DNA from: Salinicoccus carnicancri Crm
Lineage (GTDB): Bacteria; Bacillota; Bacilli; Staphylococcales; Salinicoccaceae
Reading direction: 5' to 3'
NCBI RefSeq assembly: GCF_000330705.1
Contig: NZ_ANAM01000003.1
Location: 1-64,000 of the forward strand
DNA: 64,000 bases
Positions 7,378 through 16,468 of this stretch are shown here, in pieces (position 1 is the stretch's first letter; every line of letters starts with the position of its first letter). The notes beneath the pieces are model-generated. The model searched no databases, was not told the DNA's origin, and saw nothing but the letters and a program-made list of their open reading frames with translations. Both the position numbers and the translations under genes were made by a program.

Positions 7378-8650
7378 ACGCGCGGCGCCATCTGAACGCG
7401 AACAGCACGGCGTAATAGGCGAACAGCACGACGAAGATCAGGCCGCTCGCAAGCAGCGTGGCGTCGACGGTGCCGAACAGGTCGGCCGTCAGCCCGCCCA
7501 GGGCGGGGCCGATCATCGCGCCGATGCCCTGCACGGAGCTGATGACGCCCCATGATTCGGCGCGGCGGCCCTCCGCAATCGTGCCGGCGAGGTATTTATT
7601 CCACGCGGGCAGCATGATGCCGTAGGACAGCCCGATGAAGCTGGCGATCGCGAAGATGAGCCAGATCGTCTCGAGTGTCGAGAACCATATGATGCCGGCG
7701 GCATAGATGAAGAAACCGGCGCAGATGACGGCGGCCGTCAGCCGCATCGAATACGTATCGAGGCCGCGGCTCAGCACGGTCATGCTGAAAGCGACGAGGC
7801 CGAACACGATGAGGATGAAGAATGTGTACTGGAAATAGTTCAATGACAGCCCGGATGTGATATATGTCGGCAGCACGGGCAGCAGCATGCCGACGCCGAG
7901 CCCCTGCAGCATGATTCCCGGCATGTTCTTCATGTGGCGTTTCAGTATATGCCATGTATCACGGAGCGGCAGCCGCTTCTTCACGCCGCTCCTGTCGCGC
8001 CGCTTCGAGGACGACCCGCCCGCCTCACCTGTACTGTACACTTCCCGGCCGACCTTCTCCCCGACGGTCTCGGGGTCGCCGCCGACCGCGTCAACCAGCT
8101 CTTTCCGGTTGCCCGGCAGCACAAGGAAGGCCATCAGGTTCACGATGAACACGCCGGCCATCGCAAACACGGACTCCTCTGCGAATATCCCGATCAGGAA
8201 GTTCATCGCGACCATGCCGGCGCCGAGGCCGCTCAGCCACGAGAAGAACACGAGCCCCATGTCGCGGCCGCGGTTCTTCTCCTCGATGTTCGAGAGCGCC
8301 ATGATCCATATCGGACAGACGCTTACACCGAGCAGGCAGGATGCAGCCGCGAGCGTCCAGAAGCTCTGGTCGAAGCCGACCGCCACCATTGCGCCGATGC
8401 CCAGAAGGTAGCTCAGCAGCATCGTCCACACCTCGCCGATCTTGCGTATCAGGAACCCGAGCCAGACATTGGTCACCGCATCGAGCACGTAGTGCATCGT
8501 GATCACAATCGAGCTCAGACCGATCGAAATCAGGCCGATCGTCGGCAGGGCGGGCAGATAGCTCAGTATGAACATCCCCCGGACCATCTCGGTCAGGAAT
8601 AATATGAGAGCGAGTTTCCAAAATCGCTTCTTCTTCAAGTCATTTGTCAT
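7376..8650 (-). CDS. ltaA: LtaA, lipoteichoic acid glycolipid flippase (MFS)
   Basis: This 424-residue protein of the major facilitator superfamily has twelve expected helices. It closely resembles staphylococcal LtaA: FLTEMVRGMFILSYLPALPT, CPIWIMALSNIEEKNRG, FPGIxLQG-type central region (MPGIMLQGLGVG) and YGIMLPAWNKYLAG. LtaA flips diglucosyl-diacylglycerol, the lipid anchor of lipoteichoic acid, to the outer face of the membrane. In S. aureus it is encoded with the glucosyltransferase ypfP just before murE; here murE is next and divergent and ypfP is absent. The central loop (around 200-230) is longer and more charged than in S. aureus. The frame opens at TTG 8668, but AAGGTG six bases before ATG 8650 favours that start. 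Confidence 0.9.
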   Translation of the reverse strand: MTNDLKKKRFWKLALILFLTEMVRGMFILSYLPALPTIGLISIGLSSIVITMHYVLDAVTNVWLGFLIRKIGEVWTMLLSYLLGIGAMVAVGFDQSFWTLAAASCLLGVSVCPIWIMALSNIEEKNRGRDMGLVFFSWLSGLGAGMVAMNFLIGIFAEESVFAMAGVFIVNLMAFLVLPGNRKELVDAVGGDPETVGEKVGREVYSTGEAGGSSSKRRDRSGVKKRLPLRDTWHILKRHMKNMPGIMLQGLGVGMLLPVLPTYITSGLSLNYFQYTFFILIVFGLVAFSMTVLSRGLDTYSMRLTAAVICAGFFIYAAGIIWFSTLETIWLIFAIASFIGLSYGIMLPAWNKYLAGTIAEGRRAESWGVISSVQGIGAMIGPALGGLTADLFGTVDATLLASGLIFVVLFAYYAVLFAFRWRRA

Positions 8651-8700
8651 CATTTTCACCTTCGCCAATCAGAATCGACACCTAGGTCAGAACATGTATA

Positions 8701-8730
8701 ACCATACTTTCCATAAAGTGCCACTGTCAA
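8701..8730 (-). promoter_or_regulatory. Probable sigma-A promoter of ltaA
   Basis: On the minus strand TTGACA (8730-8725) is followed after 18 bases by TATGGT (8706-8701), about 50 bases before the ltaA start. A second TTGACA lies 13 bases further upstream. On the plus strand a TATAAT at 8761-8766 probably serves murE. Confidence 0.5.
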
Positions 8731-8792
8731 TTATCTCTGTCAAACACTCCATTATTATTGTATAATATAAAAGTTGAAAGGTGGCAGGAAAC

Positions 8793-10286
8793 ATGAATTC
8801 GAGGACGCTGATTTCCCAGCTGAAAATAAAAACCGCATATGGCAATTTCCCGGAAAATGTTACGGATATCACGACGGATTCGCGCGAAGCGGGGCCCGCG
8901 TCCGTGTTCGTCGCGCTGCGCGGGCACCAGGTCGACGGGTACAGCTTCATCCCGCAGGCAGTCGAAGCGGGATGCCGGTTCATCGTCACGGACCGCTACA
9001 TCGAACTCCCGGAAGACGCGGGGCTGCTCATCGTCAAAGACCCTTCCAAAGTGGCGTCGCTGTTCTCAGGGTACATATACGATTTCCCGCACGACAGCCA
9101 GACGATGATCGGTGTGACCGGCACCAACGGCAAGACGACGGTCGCGACGATGATCCACAACCTGAGCCGTTCTCTCGGCAAGAACAGCGCCTATCTCGGG
9201 ACGAACGGATTCATGATCAATGAAGACCGCTACGACAGCATCAATACGACACCGGAGACGACGAAGCTCCACAAGCGGCTGAAAGAGGCGAACGATGCCG
9301 AGACGGAAGTCTTCACGATGGAAGTGTCATCCCACGCGCTGAAGCTCGGACGGACATTCGGCATCGACTATGACATAACGATATTCACGAATCTCACCCA
9401 GGACCATCTCGACTTCCATAACACGATGGATGAATACGGCTATGTCAAGGGGCTCCTGTTCTCTCAGATGGGCCAGGATGTGCGTGACCGTAAATACATC
9501 GTGCTGAACAACGATGATGGGTGGTCACAGCGCTACAGCGGCATGACGCCGCACGAGGTCATCACATACGGTTTCGACGCTACGGCGGATTTCTGGCCGT
9601 CGGACATCGAGGGGACGCTCGAAGGGTTCAACTTTACACTCAATACCCCGGACGGCCCTTTCCGAATCAATTCACCGTTCATCGGGTACTTCAACATACA
9701 GAACCTGATGTGCGCCATCATCAGCGAGTGGCTGCAGGGCTACAGCCTGGAACGCATTGCCGCCGCCGTATCCGCCATGGAACCGGTCGAGGGCAGGCTC
9801 GAAGTGCTCGATCCGCACCTCCCGGTCGACATCATCATCGATTTCGCCCATACACCGGACGCGCTCGAAAAGATCATCGATACTGTCGAGCCGTTCGTCA
9901 CCGGACGGATGATCTTCCTGGTCGGTATGACCGGGGAGCGTGATATGACGAAAGCGGCCGAGATGGGGCGGATCTCAACCCGCGCGGACTACGCGATATT
10001 CACCCCCGACAATCCGGCCAACGACGATCCGCGGATGCTTGTCGAGGCACTCGAACAGGGGGCCTCACATGAAAATCACCGTTCATTCATCGACCGGGCC
10101 GAAGGCATCCAGCACGCCGTCGACATCTCGCGTCCCGGCGATACGATCGTGCTCGCATGCAAGGGCCGCGAACCATACCAGATCATGGCGGATTACGTCA
10201 AAGTGCCGCACCGCGACGACCTGCTCGCACTCGATGCCGCATACCGCAAGTACAGGAGCGAAGAATATGATTACGACGGGGATTGA
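8793..10286 (+). CDS. murE: UDP-MurNAc-tripeptide synthetase, L-lysine-adding
   Basis: This 497-residue cytoplasmic ligase adds the third amino acid to the peptidoglycan precursor. The ATP-binding motif GVTGTNGKTT lies at residues 107-116; SSHAL and NLTQDHLDFH are the usual Mur ligase motifs. Specificity motif DNPANDDPRM (406-415) is the L-lysine type; diaminopimelate enzymes have DNPR. This agrees with a staphylococcal wall. Start ATG 8793 gives the N-terminus MNSRTLISQLKIK, matching the family; the frame is open 12 bases further to a GTG without ribosome site. It overlaps the next small gene by 20 bases, so the two are translationally linked. Confidence 0.96.
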   Translation: MNSRTLISQLKIKTAYGNFPENVTDITTDSREAGPASVFVALRGHQVDGYSFIPQAVEAGCRFIVTDRYIELPEDAGLLIVKDPSKVASLFSGYIYDFPHDSQTMIGVTGTNGKTTVATMIHNLSRSLGKNSAYLGTNGFMINEDRYDSINTTPETTKLHKRLKEANDAETEVFTMEVSSHALKLGRTFGIDYDITIFTNLTQDHLDFHNTMDEYGYVKGLLFSQMGQDVRDRKYIVLNNDDGWSQRYSGMTPHEVITYGFDATADFWPSDIEGTLEGFNFTLNTPDGPFRINSPFIGYFNIQNLMCAIISEWLQGYSLERIAAAVSAMEPVEGRLEVLDPHLPVDIIIDFAHTPDALEKIIDTVEPFVTGRMIFLVGMTGERDMTKAAEMGRISTRADYAIFTPDNPANDDPRMLVEALEQGASHENHRSFIDRAEGIQHAVDISRPGDTIVLACKGREPYQIMADYVKVPHRDDLLALDAAYRKYRSEEYDYDGD

Positions 10287-10500
10287 CGTCGGGGAACACA
10301 CTGCCACAGCCTATATATACGACACCGGGACCGCATACATCATCAGCATCCCGTACATCAACTTCAGCCTGGAGCTCGATTGCTCCCTGCCGGCAGAAGA
10401 CAGGGAGGATGAGATCATCGCCCATCTCTTCCACATGATGGACGAGGCGGGATGTGCCCGGGTCGCCCGCAGGATCACGGAAGCAACAGATAAACAGTAA
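10267..10500 (+). CDS. Small YueH-like protein between murE and prfC
   Basis: This is a 77-residue protein beginning [21 protein letters not shown]. Its size and its position between murE and prfC match a small conserved gene at the same place in staphylococci, which I believe belongs to the YueH family; the match is from context and general appearance, not from a search. The function is unknown. It starts inside the murE end (20-base overlap, different frame) after an AGGAGCG ribosome site. The frame is open further upstream to 10039, but that part is only a shadow of murE. The stop is 10 bases before the prfC start. Confidence 0.75.
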   Translation: MITTGIDVGEHTATAYIYDTGTAYIISIPYINFSLELDCSLPAEDREDEIIAHLFHMMDEAGCARVARRITEATDKQ

Positions 10501-10510
10501 GGAGATTTTT

Positions 10511-12073
10511 ATGAATCTGACACAGGAAATAGAGAAAAGGAAGACGTTCGCCATCATCTCCCACCCGGACGCAGGGAAGACGACGCTCACCGAGAAGCTG
10601 CTGCTCTTCGGCGGCGCCATCCGCGAGGCGGGTACCGTCAAGGGTAAGAAATCGAGCAAATTCGCCACATCCGACTGGATGAAAGTCGAGCAGGAGCGCG
10701 GCATCAGCGTGACGAGCTCCGTCATGCAGTTCGACTTCGACGGCTACAAGATCAACATACTCGATACCCCGGGGCACGAGGACTTCTCCGAGGATACCTA
10801 CCGTACACTCATGGCCGTCGACTCCGCCGTCATGGTCATCGATGCCGCGAAGGGCATCGAACCGCAGACACTCAAACTCTTCAAGGTGTGCCGCATGCGG
10901 GGCATCCCGATCTTCACGTTCATCAACAAACTCGACCGCGTCGGCAAAGAGCCGTTCGAACTGCTCGAGGAGATCGAATCCACACTCGAGATCGAAACAT
11001 ATCCGATGACGTGGCCCGTGGGCATGGGCCAGAGCTTCTTCGGCATCATCAACCGCAAGGACCGCACCATAAACCCCTACAGGGAAGAAGAAAGGCTCCA
11101 GTTGACGGATGACTACGAACTCAGGGACAATCATCCTATCGAAGCGGACGAAGCATTCCAGACAGCGGTCGAGGAGTTCATGCTCGTCGAGGAGGCGGGC
11201 GACGACTTCGACCGTGAGAAGATCGCAACAGGCGACCTCACACCGGTGTTCTTCGGCTCCGCACTGTCCACGTTCGGCATCGAGGAGTTCCTTGACACAT
11301 ATGTCGACTTCGCACCGATGCCGACATCGAGGCGGGCGACGGACGGCACGGAAATCGAGCCGACCGATGACGCCTTCCGCGGCTTCATCTTCAAGATCCA
11401 GGCCAACATGGACCCGCGACACCGCGACCGCCTGGCCTTCATGAGGGTCGTGTCGGGGAAATTCACGCGCGGCATGGATGCAACACTCGCCCGGACCGGC
11501 AGGAAGTCGAAAGTCACGCGCGCCACGATGTTCATGGCCGATGATACCGAGACGGTGAACGAAGCCTATGCCGGCGACATCATCGGCCTCTACGATACGG
11601 GCACCTACCAGATCGGCGACACGCTGCACAGTCCGGATGCCAGGAAGTTCGAGTTCGAGGCGCTGCCGCAGTTCACGCCCGAACTGTTCATGAAAGTGTC
11701 CGCCAGGAACGTCATGAAGCAGAAGCACTTCTACAAGGGCATCGAGCAGCTGGTGCAGGAGGGGACGATCCAGTACTACAAGACAACCCACACCAACCAG
11801 CCGATCCTGGGCGCCGTCGGGCAGCTCCAGTTCGAAGTGTTCGAACACCGCATGAAGAACGAGTACAACACGGACGTCATCATGGAGCCGATCGGCAAGA
11901 AGATCGCCCGCTGGATCGAAAACGAGGAGGACATCACGGAAGCGATGAACTCGCCGAGATCCAATCTGGTGCTGGACCGCTACGGCCGGAAGGTGTTTTT
12001 ATTCGAAAATGAGTTTGCCACCAGATGGTTCACGGACAAATTCCCGGAAATAAGGCTTTACAGCATGCTGTAA
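10511..12073 (+). CDS. prfC: Peptide chain release factor 3
   Basis: This is a 520-residue translational GTPase that recycles release factors RF1/RF2 from the ribosome. GTPase motifs are intact: SHPDAGKTT (17-25), DTPGHED (85-91) and NKLD (139-142). The length is normal for RF3. TAAGGAG stands before ATG 10511; 19 codons of open frame further upstream belong to the previous gene's region and are not used. It is the third gene of the murE operon, in the same order as in S. aureus. Confidence 0.97.
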   Translation: MNLTQEIEKRKTFAIISHPDAGKTTLTEKLLLFGGAIREAGTVKGKKSSKFATSDWMKVEQERGISVTSSVMQFDFDGYKINILDTPGHEDFSEDTYRTLMAVDSAVMVIDAAKGIEPQTLKLFKVCRMRGIPIFTFINKLDRVGKEPFELLEEIESTLEIETYPMTWPVGMGQSFFGIINRKDRTINPYREEERLQLTDDYELRDNHPIEADEAFQTAVEEFMLVEEAGDDFDREKIATGDLTPVFFGSALSTFGIEEFLDTYVDFAPMPTSRRATDGTEIEPTDDAFRGFIFKIQANMDPRHRDRLAFMRVVSGKFTRGMDATLARTGRKSKVTRATMFMADDTETVNEAYAGDIIGLYDTGTYQIGDTLHSPDARKFEFEALPQFTPELFMKVSARNVMKQKHFYKGIEQLVQEGTIQYYKTTHTNQPILGAVGQLQFEVFEHRMKNEYNTDVIMEPIGKKIARWIENEEDITEAMNSPRSNLVLDRYGRKVFLFENEFATRWFTDKFPEIRLYSML

Positions 12074-12170
12074 GGATCCGCTTTACTTTTCCGGCCGGAT
12101 GCTTTATATTTAATGATGACTTATGAAAAGAATGCTGCCTTTCCCGGCCCCCAGAGGCGGCCGAAGCGGA

Positions 12171-12318
12171 AAAGGGGAGTAACGAATGGGGCGACCCATC
12201 AATGCATCGTCACTACGGAGAAATCCCGGTGCATTGAGCAATGGCATCACATTGTATCGTGAGACCTTGACCGGATCTGTGTGCGTCACGGATCCTGGAT
12301 CGGGGTCTCTTTTTGTTT
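12171..12318 (+). ncRNA. Probable yybP-ykoY manganese riboswitch with terminator
   Basis: The leader of the TerC gene begins with AAAGGGGAGTAACG (12171-12184) and ends its aptamer part with GAGACCTTGACC (12261-12272); both resemble the conserved sides of the yybP-ykoY aptamer. The second element overlaps a long terminator: AGACC (12262-12266) can pair with GGTCT (12304-12308) over an inner GGATC-rich stem, followed by CTTTTTGTTTT. Such riboswitches sense Mn2+ and commonly control TerC-type exporters. Binding would free the RNA from the terminator. The identification rests on motif, layout and target gene. Confidence 0.75.
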
Positions 12319-12347
12319 TGTCAAAACAAACTTCAGGAGGAATTTTT

Positions 12348-13136
12348 ATGGATTTTGCTGTTTTGCTCGAGTACTCATGGGTGCTCATCGTACTCATCGT
12401 GCTCGAAGGCCTGCTTGCAGCCGACAACGCTGTCGTGCTCGCAGTCATGGTCAAACACCTTGACCCGAAGAGGCGCAAGAGGGCGCTCTTCTACGGTCTG
12501 CTCGGCGCATTCGTCTTCCGCATGATCGCCATCCTGCTGCTCGTCTTCCTCGTCCAGTGGTGGTGGATGCAGGCGCTTGGTGCAATATACCTCTTCTACG
12601 TGTCGATTTCGCACCTCATCAAGATAAGGCAGGGGCAGAGCGAGGAGGAGGACCTGGAAAAGATGGAGAAGAAGCAGAAGGGCAGCGGCTTCTGGATGAC
12701 GGTATTCAAAGTCGAGCTGGCCGACATCGCGTTTGCCATCGACTCGATACTCGCAGCGGCCGCAATCGCGCTCGCACTGCCTGAGATCGGCGGCGACTTC
12801 TTCGGTGTCAATGCCGGACAGTATACAGTGATGCTCATCGGCGGCCTGATCGGCGTCATCATCATGCGGTTCTTCGCGACGTGGTTCGTCGAGATCCTCC
12901 AGCAGAAGCCGGGACTCGAAGTGGCGGCTTTCGTCATCGTCGGCTGGGTCGGCGTAAAACTCGCCGTACTCACGCTTGCACACGACCAGATCGGCGTCAT
13001 TCCGCACGAGTTCCCGCATTCGACAACATGGAAACTGATCTTCTGGGCAGTCATGGTCGTGGTCATCCTCATCGGCTGGTTCTCCAGTAAAAACACGGAT
13101 GGACACGGCGGCAAAAGAGTGGAAAGCAACTATTAA
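12348..13136 (+). CDS. TerC-family membrane protein, probable Mn2+ exporter
   Basis: This is a 262-residue TerC/YkoY-type protein with about seven helices. The two signature segments with acidic residues are present: EGLLAADNAVVLAVM near the N-terminus and ELADIAFAIDSILAA in the middle, thought to line the metal path. A highly charged cytoplasmic loop (GQSEEEDLEKMEKKQKG) separates the halves. The upstream riboswitch points to manganese export. Start ATG 12348 follows CAGGAGGAATTTTT; the frame is open into the riboswitch but is not coding there. The same gene follows prfC in S. aureus. Confidence 0.9.
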   Translation: MDFAVLLEYSWVLIVLIVLEGLLAADNAVVLAVMVKHLDPKRRKRALFYGLLGAFVFRMIAILLLVFLVQWWWMQALGAIYLFYVSISHLIKIRQGQSEEEDLEKMEKKQKGSGFWMTVFKVELADIAFAIDSILAAAAIALALPEIGGDFFGVNAGQYTVMLIGGLIGVIIMRFFATWFVEILQQKPGLEVAAFVIVGWVGVKLAVLTLAHDQIGVIPHEFPHSTTWKLIFWAVMVVVILIGWFSSKNTDGHGGKRVESNY

Positions 13137-13185
13137 AATCTCTATAATATAGTATAAGTTCATTTTTTGACAGGAGGCGTCGCAC

Positions 13186-14865
13186 TTGGATAAGGGAGAG
13201 AAACATATCATTCCGAGGGAACAGTACCGCCGCAAACGCAGAGTCTTTTCGTCGGAAGACAGTGGCAGCAGGCGTGAATTTGCGCCTGATTCCGCGCGTC
13301 AGCAGGCAGAGCGCCAGCAGGAGGCAGAGCGCACACGTGAATTCCAGAACGGCCCCGAAGCCCGGCGGGCATCGTCCGGCGGGCATCCTCCGGAGTCCCA
13401 CACCGATCCCGGCCTGAATCCGGACCAGAATCCCGCGCCGGCCGCGGCCGAAGATTCCGGCCGCGGCGCGGGCACAGACCCGGCGGAAAATGCTGCGCCG
13501 ACACCGGCACCGAACCAGCCGGCCGGGGAACAGAAGGAAGATGCTGCGCCGGAGCGGGACCATCACCCGGGCGGAGGCGGCAGCACCGGTCCGGACGAAC
13601 CGGACAGCCGTGGCGGCCCGCCCGGTGATGACGGTGGCCGGAAGGGGCGCGGGTGCCTGTTCTGGCTGGTGCCCCTCATCATGGGCGCAATCGGCGCCCT
13701 GGCCATGCTCCTCCTCTTCAGCGTCTTCGGAAATGATGACGAAGGCACCGGCATCCAGGAAGGCGAAGAGACGGCGGTCGAATCGGACCAGGAGGCCGTG
13801 CCGGAGGATGCCCGCAATGAGCTTGAAGACATCAAGCAGCAGCTCGAGGAAAACAGCGGGAACTCCGCAGAAGGCATCACCGATACGACCGCAGCCATCC
13901 AGAAGGCCAAAAAATCCGTAGTATCCGTCATCAACCTGCAGAAGGCGGAATCATTCATGCCGGGTACGGTAGAGAGCCCGGAAGCGGAACCTGAGGAAGC
14001 GGGCACCGGTTCCGGTGTCATCTACAAGCTGACGGACGACAAGGCATACATCGTCACGAACAACCACGTCGTGGAAGGGGCCGAAGAGCTCCAGATAAAT
14101 CTTGAGTCCGGTGAACAGCTCACAGCCTCCATCGTCGGTGCGGATGTCTGGACCGACCTTGCCGTGCTTGAAGTCGACCGGGGTGACATCGGCAGTGCCA
14201 TCGAATTTGCCGACAGCGATGAGCTGCTCGTCGGCGAGACGGCAATCGCCATCGGTTCACCGCTAGGGGAAGCATTCTCCGGCTCCGTGTCGCGCGGCAT
14301 CGTCTCCGGCCTCGACCGCAGCGTGCCTGTCGACATCGACGGCGACGGGAACTACGACTGGGAATCCAATGTCATCCAGACTGATGCCGCCATCAACCCG
14401 GGCAATTCCGGGGGCGCACTCGTCAACGCGTCAGGCAACCTGATCGGCATCAACTCCATGAAGATCAGCATGCCGACCGTTGAAGGCATCGGCTTTGCAA
14501 TACCGGCGAACGAAGTCAGGGAAATCGTGACACAGCTCGAGGAGAACGGCGAAGTCACAAGGCCATACCTCGGCATCCAGCTGCAGGACCTCTACACGGT
14601 GCCGACCGAAATACTGACCAGTGAGATGAACCTGCCGGAAGATGTCACAGAGGGCGTCATCGTCAGCAATGTGCAGCAGGGCACACCGGCTGCGGACGGC
14701 GGCCTCGAGCAGTACGACGTCATCGTGTCCCTCGACGGCGAGCCGATCCGGAACATGCTCGAGCTGCGCCAGTACCTGTACTATGAAAAGGAACAGGGCG
14801 AAGAGATGACAGTGGAATTCTACAGAAACGGCGAATCCCGGGAGACGACAGTCACCCTGGAGTAG
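13186..14865 (+). CDS. htrA: HtrA-like membrane serine protease
   Basis: This is a 559-residue single-pass HtrA/DegP-type protease. Residues 1-156 are a disordered Pro/Glu/Gly-rich cytoplasmic region, 157-181 the membrane helix, about 272-450 the trypsin-like domain with catalytic triad His294 (TNNHVVEG), Asp324 (WTDLAVLE) and Ser408 (NPGNSGGAL), and 460-559 a PDZ domain. It degrades or refolds damaged proteins outside the membrane. The start is TTG 13186 after CAGGAGG. A TATAAT at 13143-13148 suggests an own promoter. It follows terC and precedes ktrB as in S. aureus. The protease domain contains a DIDGDGNYDWES insertion that looks like a calcium loop. Confidence 0.93.
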   Translation: MDKGEKHIIPREQYRRKRRVFSSEDSGSRREFAPDSARQQAERQQEAERTREFQNGPEARRASSGGHPPESHTDPGLNPDQNPAPAAAEDSGRGAGTDPAENAAPTPAPNQPAGEQKEDAAPERDHHPGGGGSTGPDEPDSRGGPPGDDGGRKGRGCLFWLVPLIMGAIGALAMLLLFSVFGNDDEGTGIQEGEETAVESDQEAVPEDARNELEDIKQQLEENSGNSAEGITDTTAAIQKAKKSVVSVINLQKAESFMPGTVESPEAEPEEAGTGSGVIYKLTDDKAYIVTNNHVVEGAEELQINLESGEQLTASIVGADVWTDLAVLEVDRGDIGSAIEFADSDELLVGETAIAIGSPLGEAFSGSVSRGIVSGLDRSVPVDIDGDGNYDWESNVIQTDAAINPGNSGGALVNASGNLIGINSMKISMPTVEGIGFAIPANEVREIVTQLEENGEVTRPYLGIQLQDLYTVPTEILTSEMNLPEDVTEGVIVSNVQQGTPAADGGLEQYDVIVSLDGEPIRNMLELRQYLYYEKEQGEEMTVEFYRNGESRETTVTLE

Positions 14866-14872
14866 CATTTTT

Positions 14873-14899
14873 GCCGGCCTTACGGGCCGGCTTTTTCTT
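14873..14899 (+). terminator. Terminator of htrA
   Basis: GCCGGCC (14873-14879) pairs with GGCCGGC (14885-14891), followed by TTTTTCTTTT. Confidence 0.85.
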
Positions 14900-14964
14900 T
14901 TGGGGATGAAAGTCTTATCCCCTCCTGAAAACGGGTATGGATGATGGCACGCGGATGTCCATGC

Positions 14965-15009
14965 GTATACAAAAAATGGGATGCCAACTGAAATGATTTT
15001 TTGTATACT
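14965..15009 (+). promoter_or_regulatory. 13-bp perfect inverted repeat over the ktrB promoter
   Basis: GTATACAAAAAAT (14965-14977) and its exact complement ATTTTTTGTATAC (14996-15008) flank an 18-base spacer. The right arm contains a TATACT (15004-15009) that can serve as -10 box, 27 bases before the ktrB start. This looks like an operator for a dimeric repressor acting on potassium uptake, or an RNA hairpin if transcription starts earlier. Confidence 0.6.
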
Positions 15010-15035
15010 GGTAGTAATTGAAAGAAGGTGCATTG

Positions 15036-16391
15036 ATGCTTAGATGGCTGAAAGATTTTTTACACAAAATGAGTCCACAGCGTTGGATATTCGTCTACTA
15101 CCTGCTGGCATTGTCCATTGCGACACTGCTGCTCAGCTTTCCTCTGTTCTACCGGGGAGACAAGGAAATACCGTTGATCGACGTGATATTCGTCGCCGCC
15201 TCAGCGCTGTCGGTCACCGGCCTCACACCGGTCGGCATTGCAGAGACGTTCAACACGGGCGGCTATATCATGATCATGCTGATCATGAACCTCGGCGGCA
15301 TCGGCATCATGGCCCTCGGCACACTGGTCTGGGTGTTTTTCGGGTTCCGGATCGGCCTCCGCGAGCGCATGCAGATCATGGTGGACAACAACCAGACCAA
15401 GCTGTCCGGCGTCGTCCGTCTCGTCGTCGAAATTTTCAAGACGCTGATAGTCATAGAAATCGTCGGTGCATTCATATATATCATCTATTTCATGGCACAG
15501 GGCGGCAGCATCAGCCATTCGCTCATGACGGGAATCTTCCTGTCCGTCTCAGCGACGACAAATGCGGGGATGGACCTGTTCGGCAACTCGCTGCTTGACT
15601 ACACGGAGAGCTATTTTCTGCAGTTCGTGGTCATGCTGCAGATCATGCTCGGGGCCATCGGCTTCCCGGTGCTGCTGGAAGCCCGCGACTATCTGAGCCG
15701 GCGGGAGAAGAATTTCCGCTTCTCGCTGTTCACCAAAGTGACGACATCGACCTACGGACTCCTGCTCGCAGTCGGCACATTCTTCATATTCGTCATGGAG
15801 TCCCAGAACTATTTCAGGAATGACACGTGGTTCAAGACGCTCTCGAACAGTTTCTTCGCATCTTCGACCACGCGGAGCGGCGGGCTCACCACCGTCGACC
15901 CCGCACAATTTGCCGACGGTACACAGGTTGTCATGAGCGGCCTCATGTTCATCGGCGCGAGCCCAAGTTCAGCAGGCGGCGGCATCCGGACGACGACACT
16001 CGCGCTCGTCATACTGTTCCTAGTCGCATTCAGCCGCGGGCGTGACCGGGTCAACGTCTTCAACCGCGAAATCGTGCGGGAGGACCTGTACCGGGCATTT
16101 GCCGTCATTTCGCTCGCCGTCGTGCTGGTATTTTCCGGCATCGTATCGATCACCGTTATCGAGGATAGCCGCTTCGACCTGCTCGACATCATATTCGAAG
16201 TGACCAGCGCCTTCGGCACATGCGGCCTGTCGACCGGAATCACGGATGATCTGAGTGCCCCGAGCAAAGTCATCATCATGATGTTCATGTTCATCGGACG
16301 CATCGGTTTCATCTCGTTCCTGTTCAGTATCGGCGGGCGCCATCAGGAGCTGCCATACCGCTTCCCGAAAGAGCGTCTGCTGATCGGCTAG
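15036..16391 (+). CDS. ktrB: Potassium uptake membrane subunit, KtrB/TrkH family
   Basis: This is a 451-residue potassium translocating channel subunit. It contains four repeated helix-loop-helix units whose selectivity loops are visible: SVTGLTPVG, SATTNAGMD, STTRSGGLT and GTCGLSTGIT. It works with a cytoplasmic KtrA-type RCK regulator encoded elsewhere. Start ATG 15036 was chosen for GAAGGTG six bases upstream; in-frame TTG codons at 15018 and 15033 are less likely. The promoter region has a striking inverted repeat (14965-15009). No clear terminator follows, and the next gene starts 77 bases later. Confidence 0.93.
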   Translation: MLRWLKDFLHKMSPQRWIFVYYLLALSIATLLLSFPLFYRGDKEIPLIDVIFVAASALSVTGLTPVGIAETFNTGGYIMIMLIMNLGGIGIMALGTLVWVFFGFRIGLRERMQIMVDNNQTKLSGVVRLVVEIFKTLIVIEIVGAFIYIIYFMAQGGSISHSLMTGIFLSVSATTNAGMDLFGNSLLDYTESYFLQFVVMLQIMLGAIGFPVLLEARDYLSRREKNFRFSLFTKVTTSTYGLLLAVGTFFIFVMESQNYFRNDTWFKTLSNSFFASSTTRSGGLTTVDPAQFADGTQVVMSGLMFIGASPSSAGGGIRTTTLALVILFLVAFSRGRDRVNVFNREIVREDLYRAFAVISLAVVLVFSGIVSITVIEDSRFDLLDIIFEVTSAFGTCGLSTGITDDLSAPSKVIIMMFMFIGRIGFISFLFSIGGRHQELPYRFPKERLLIG

Positions 16392-16468
16392 GGGTTTTTA
16401 TCCGCACGGTCCGTTTGAAGTTGAATTTCGTCTGATTTGATAGATTTTCGGAAAGGAAGGGGAATTCC

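Noticed and set aside
10475-11848. 457-codon antisense open frame inside prfC
   Set aside because: prfC is an unmistakable conserved gene; the antisense frame is a composition effect.
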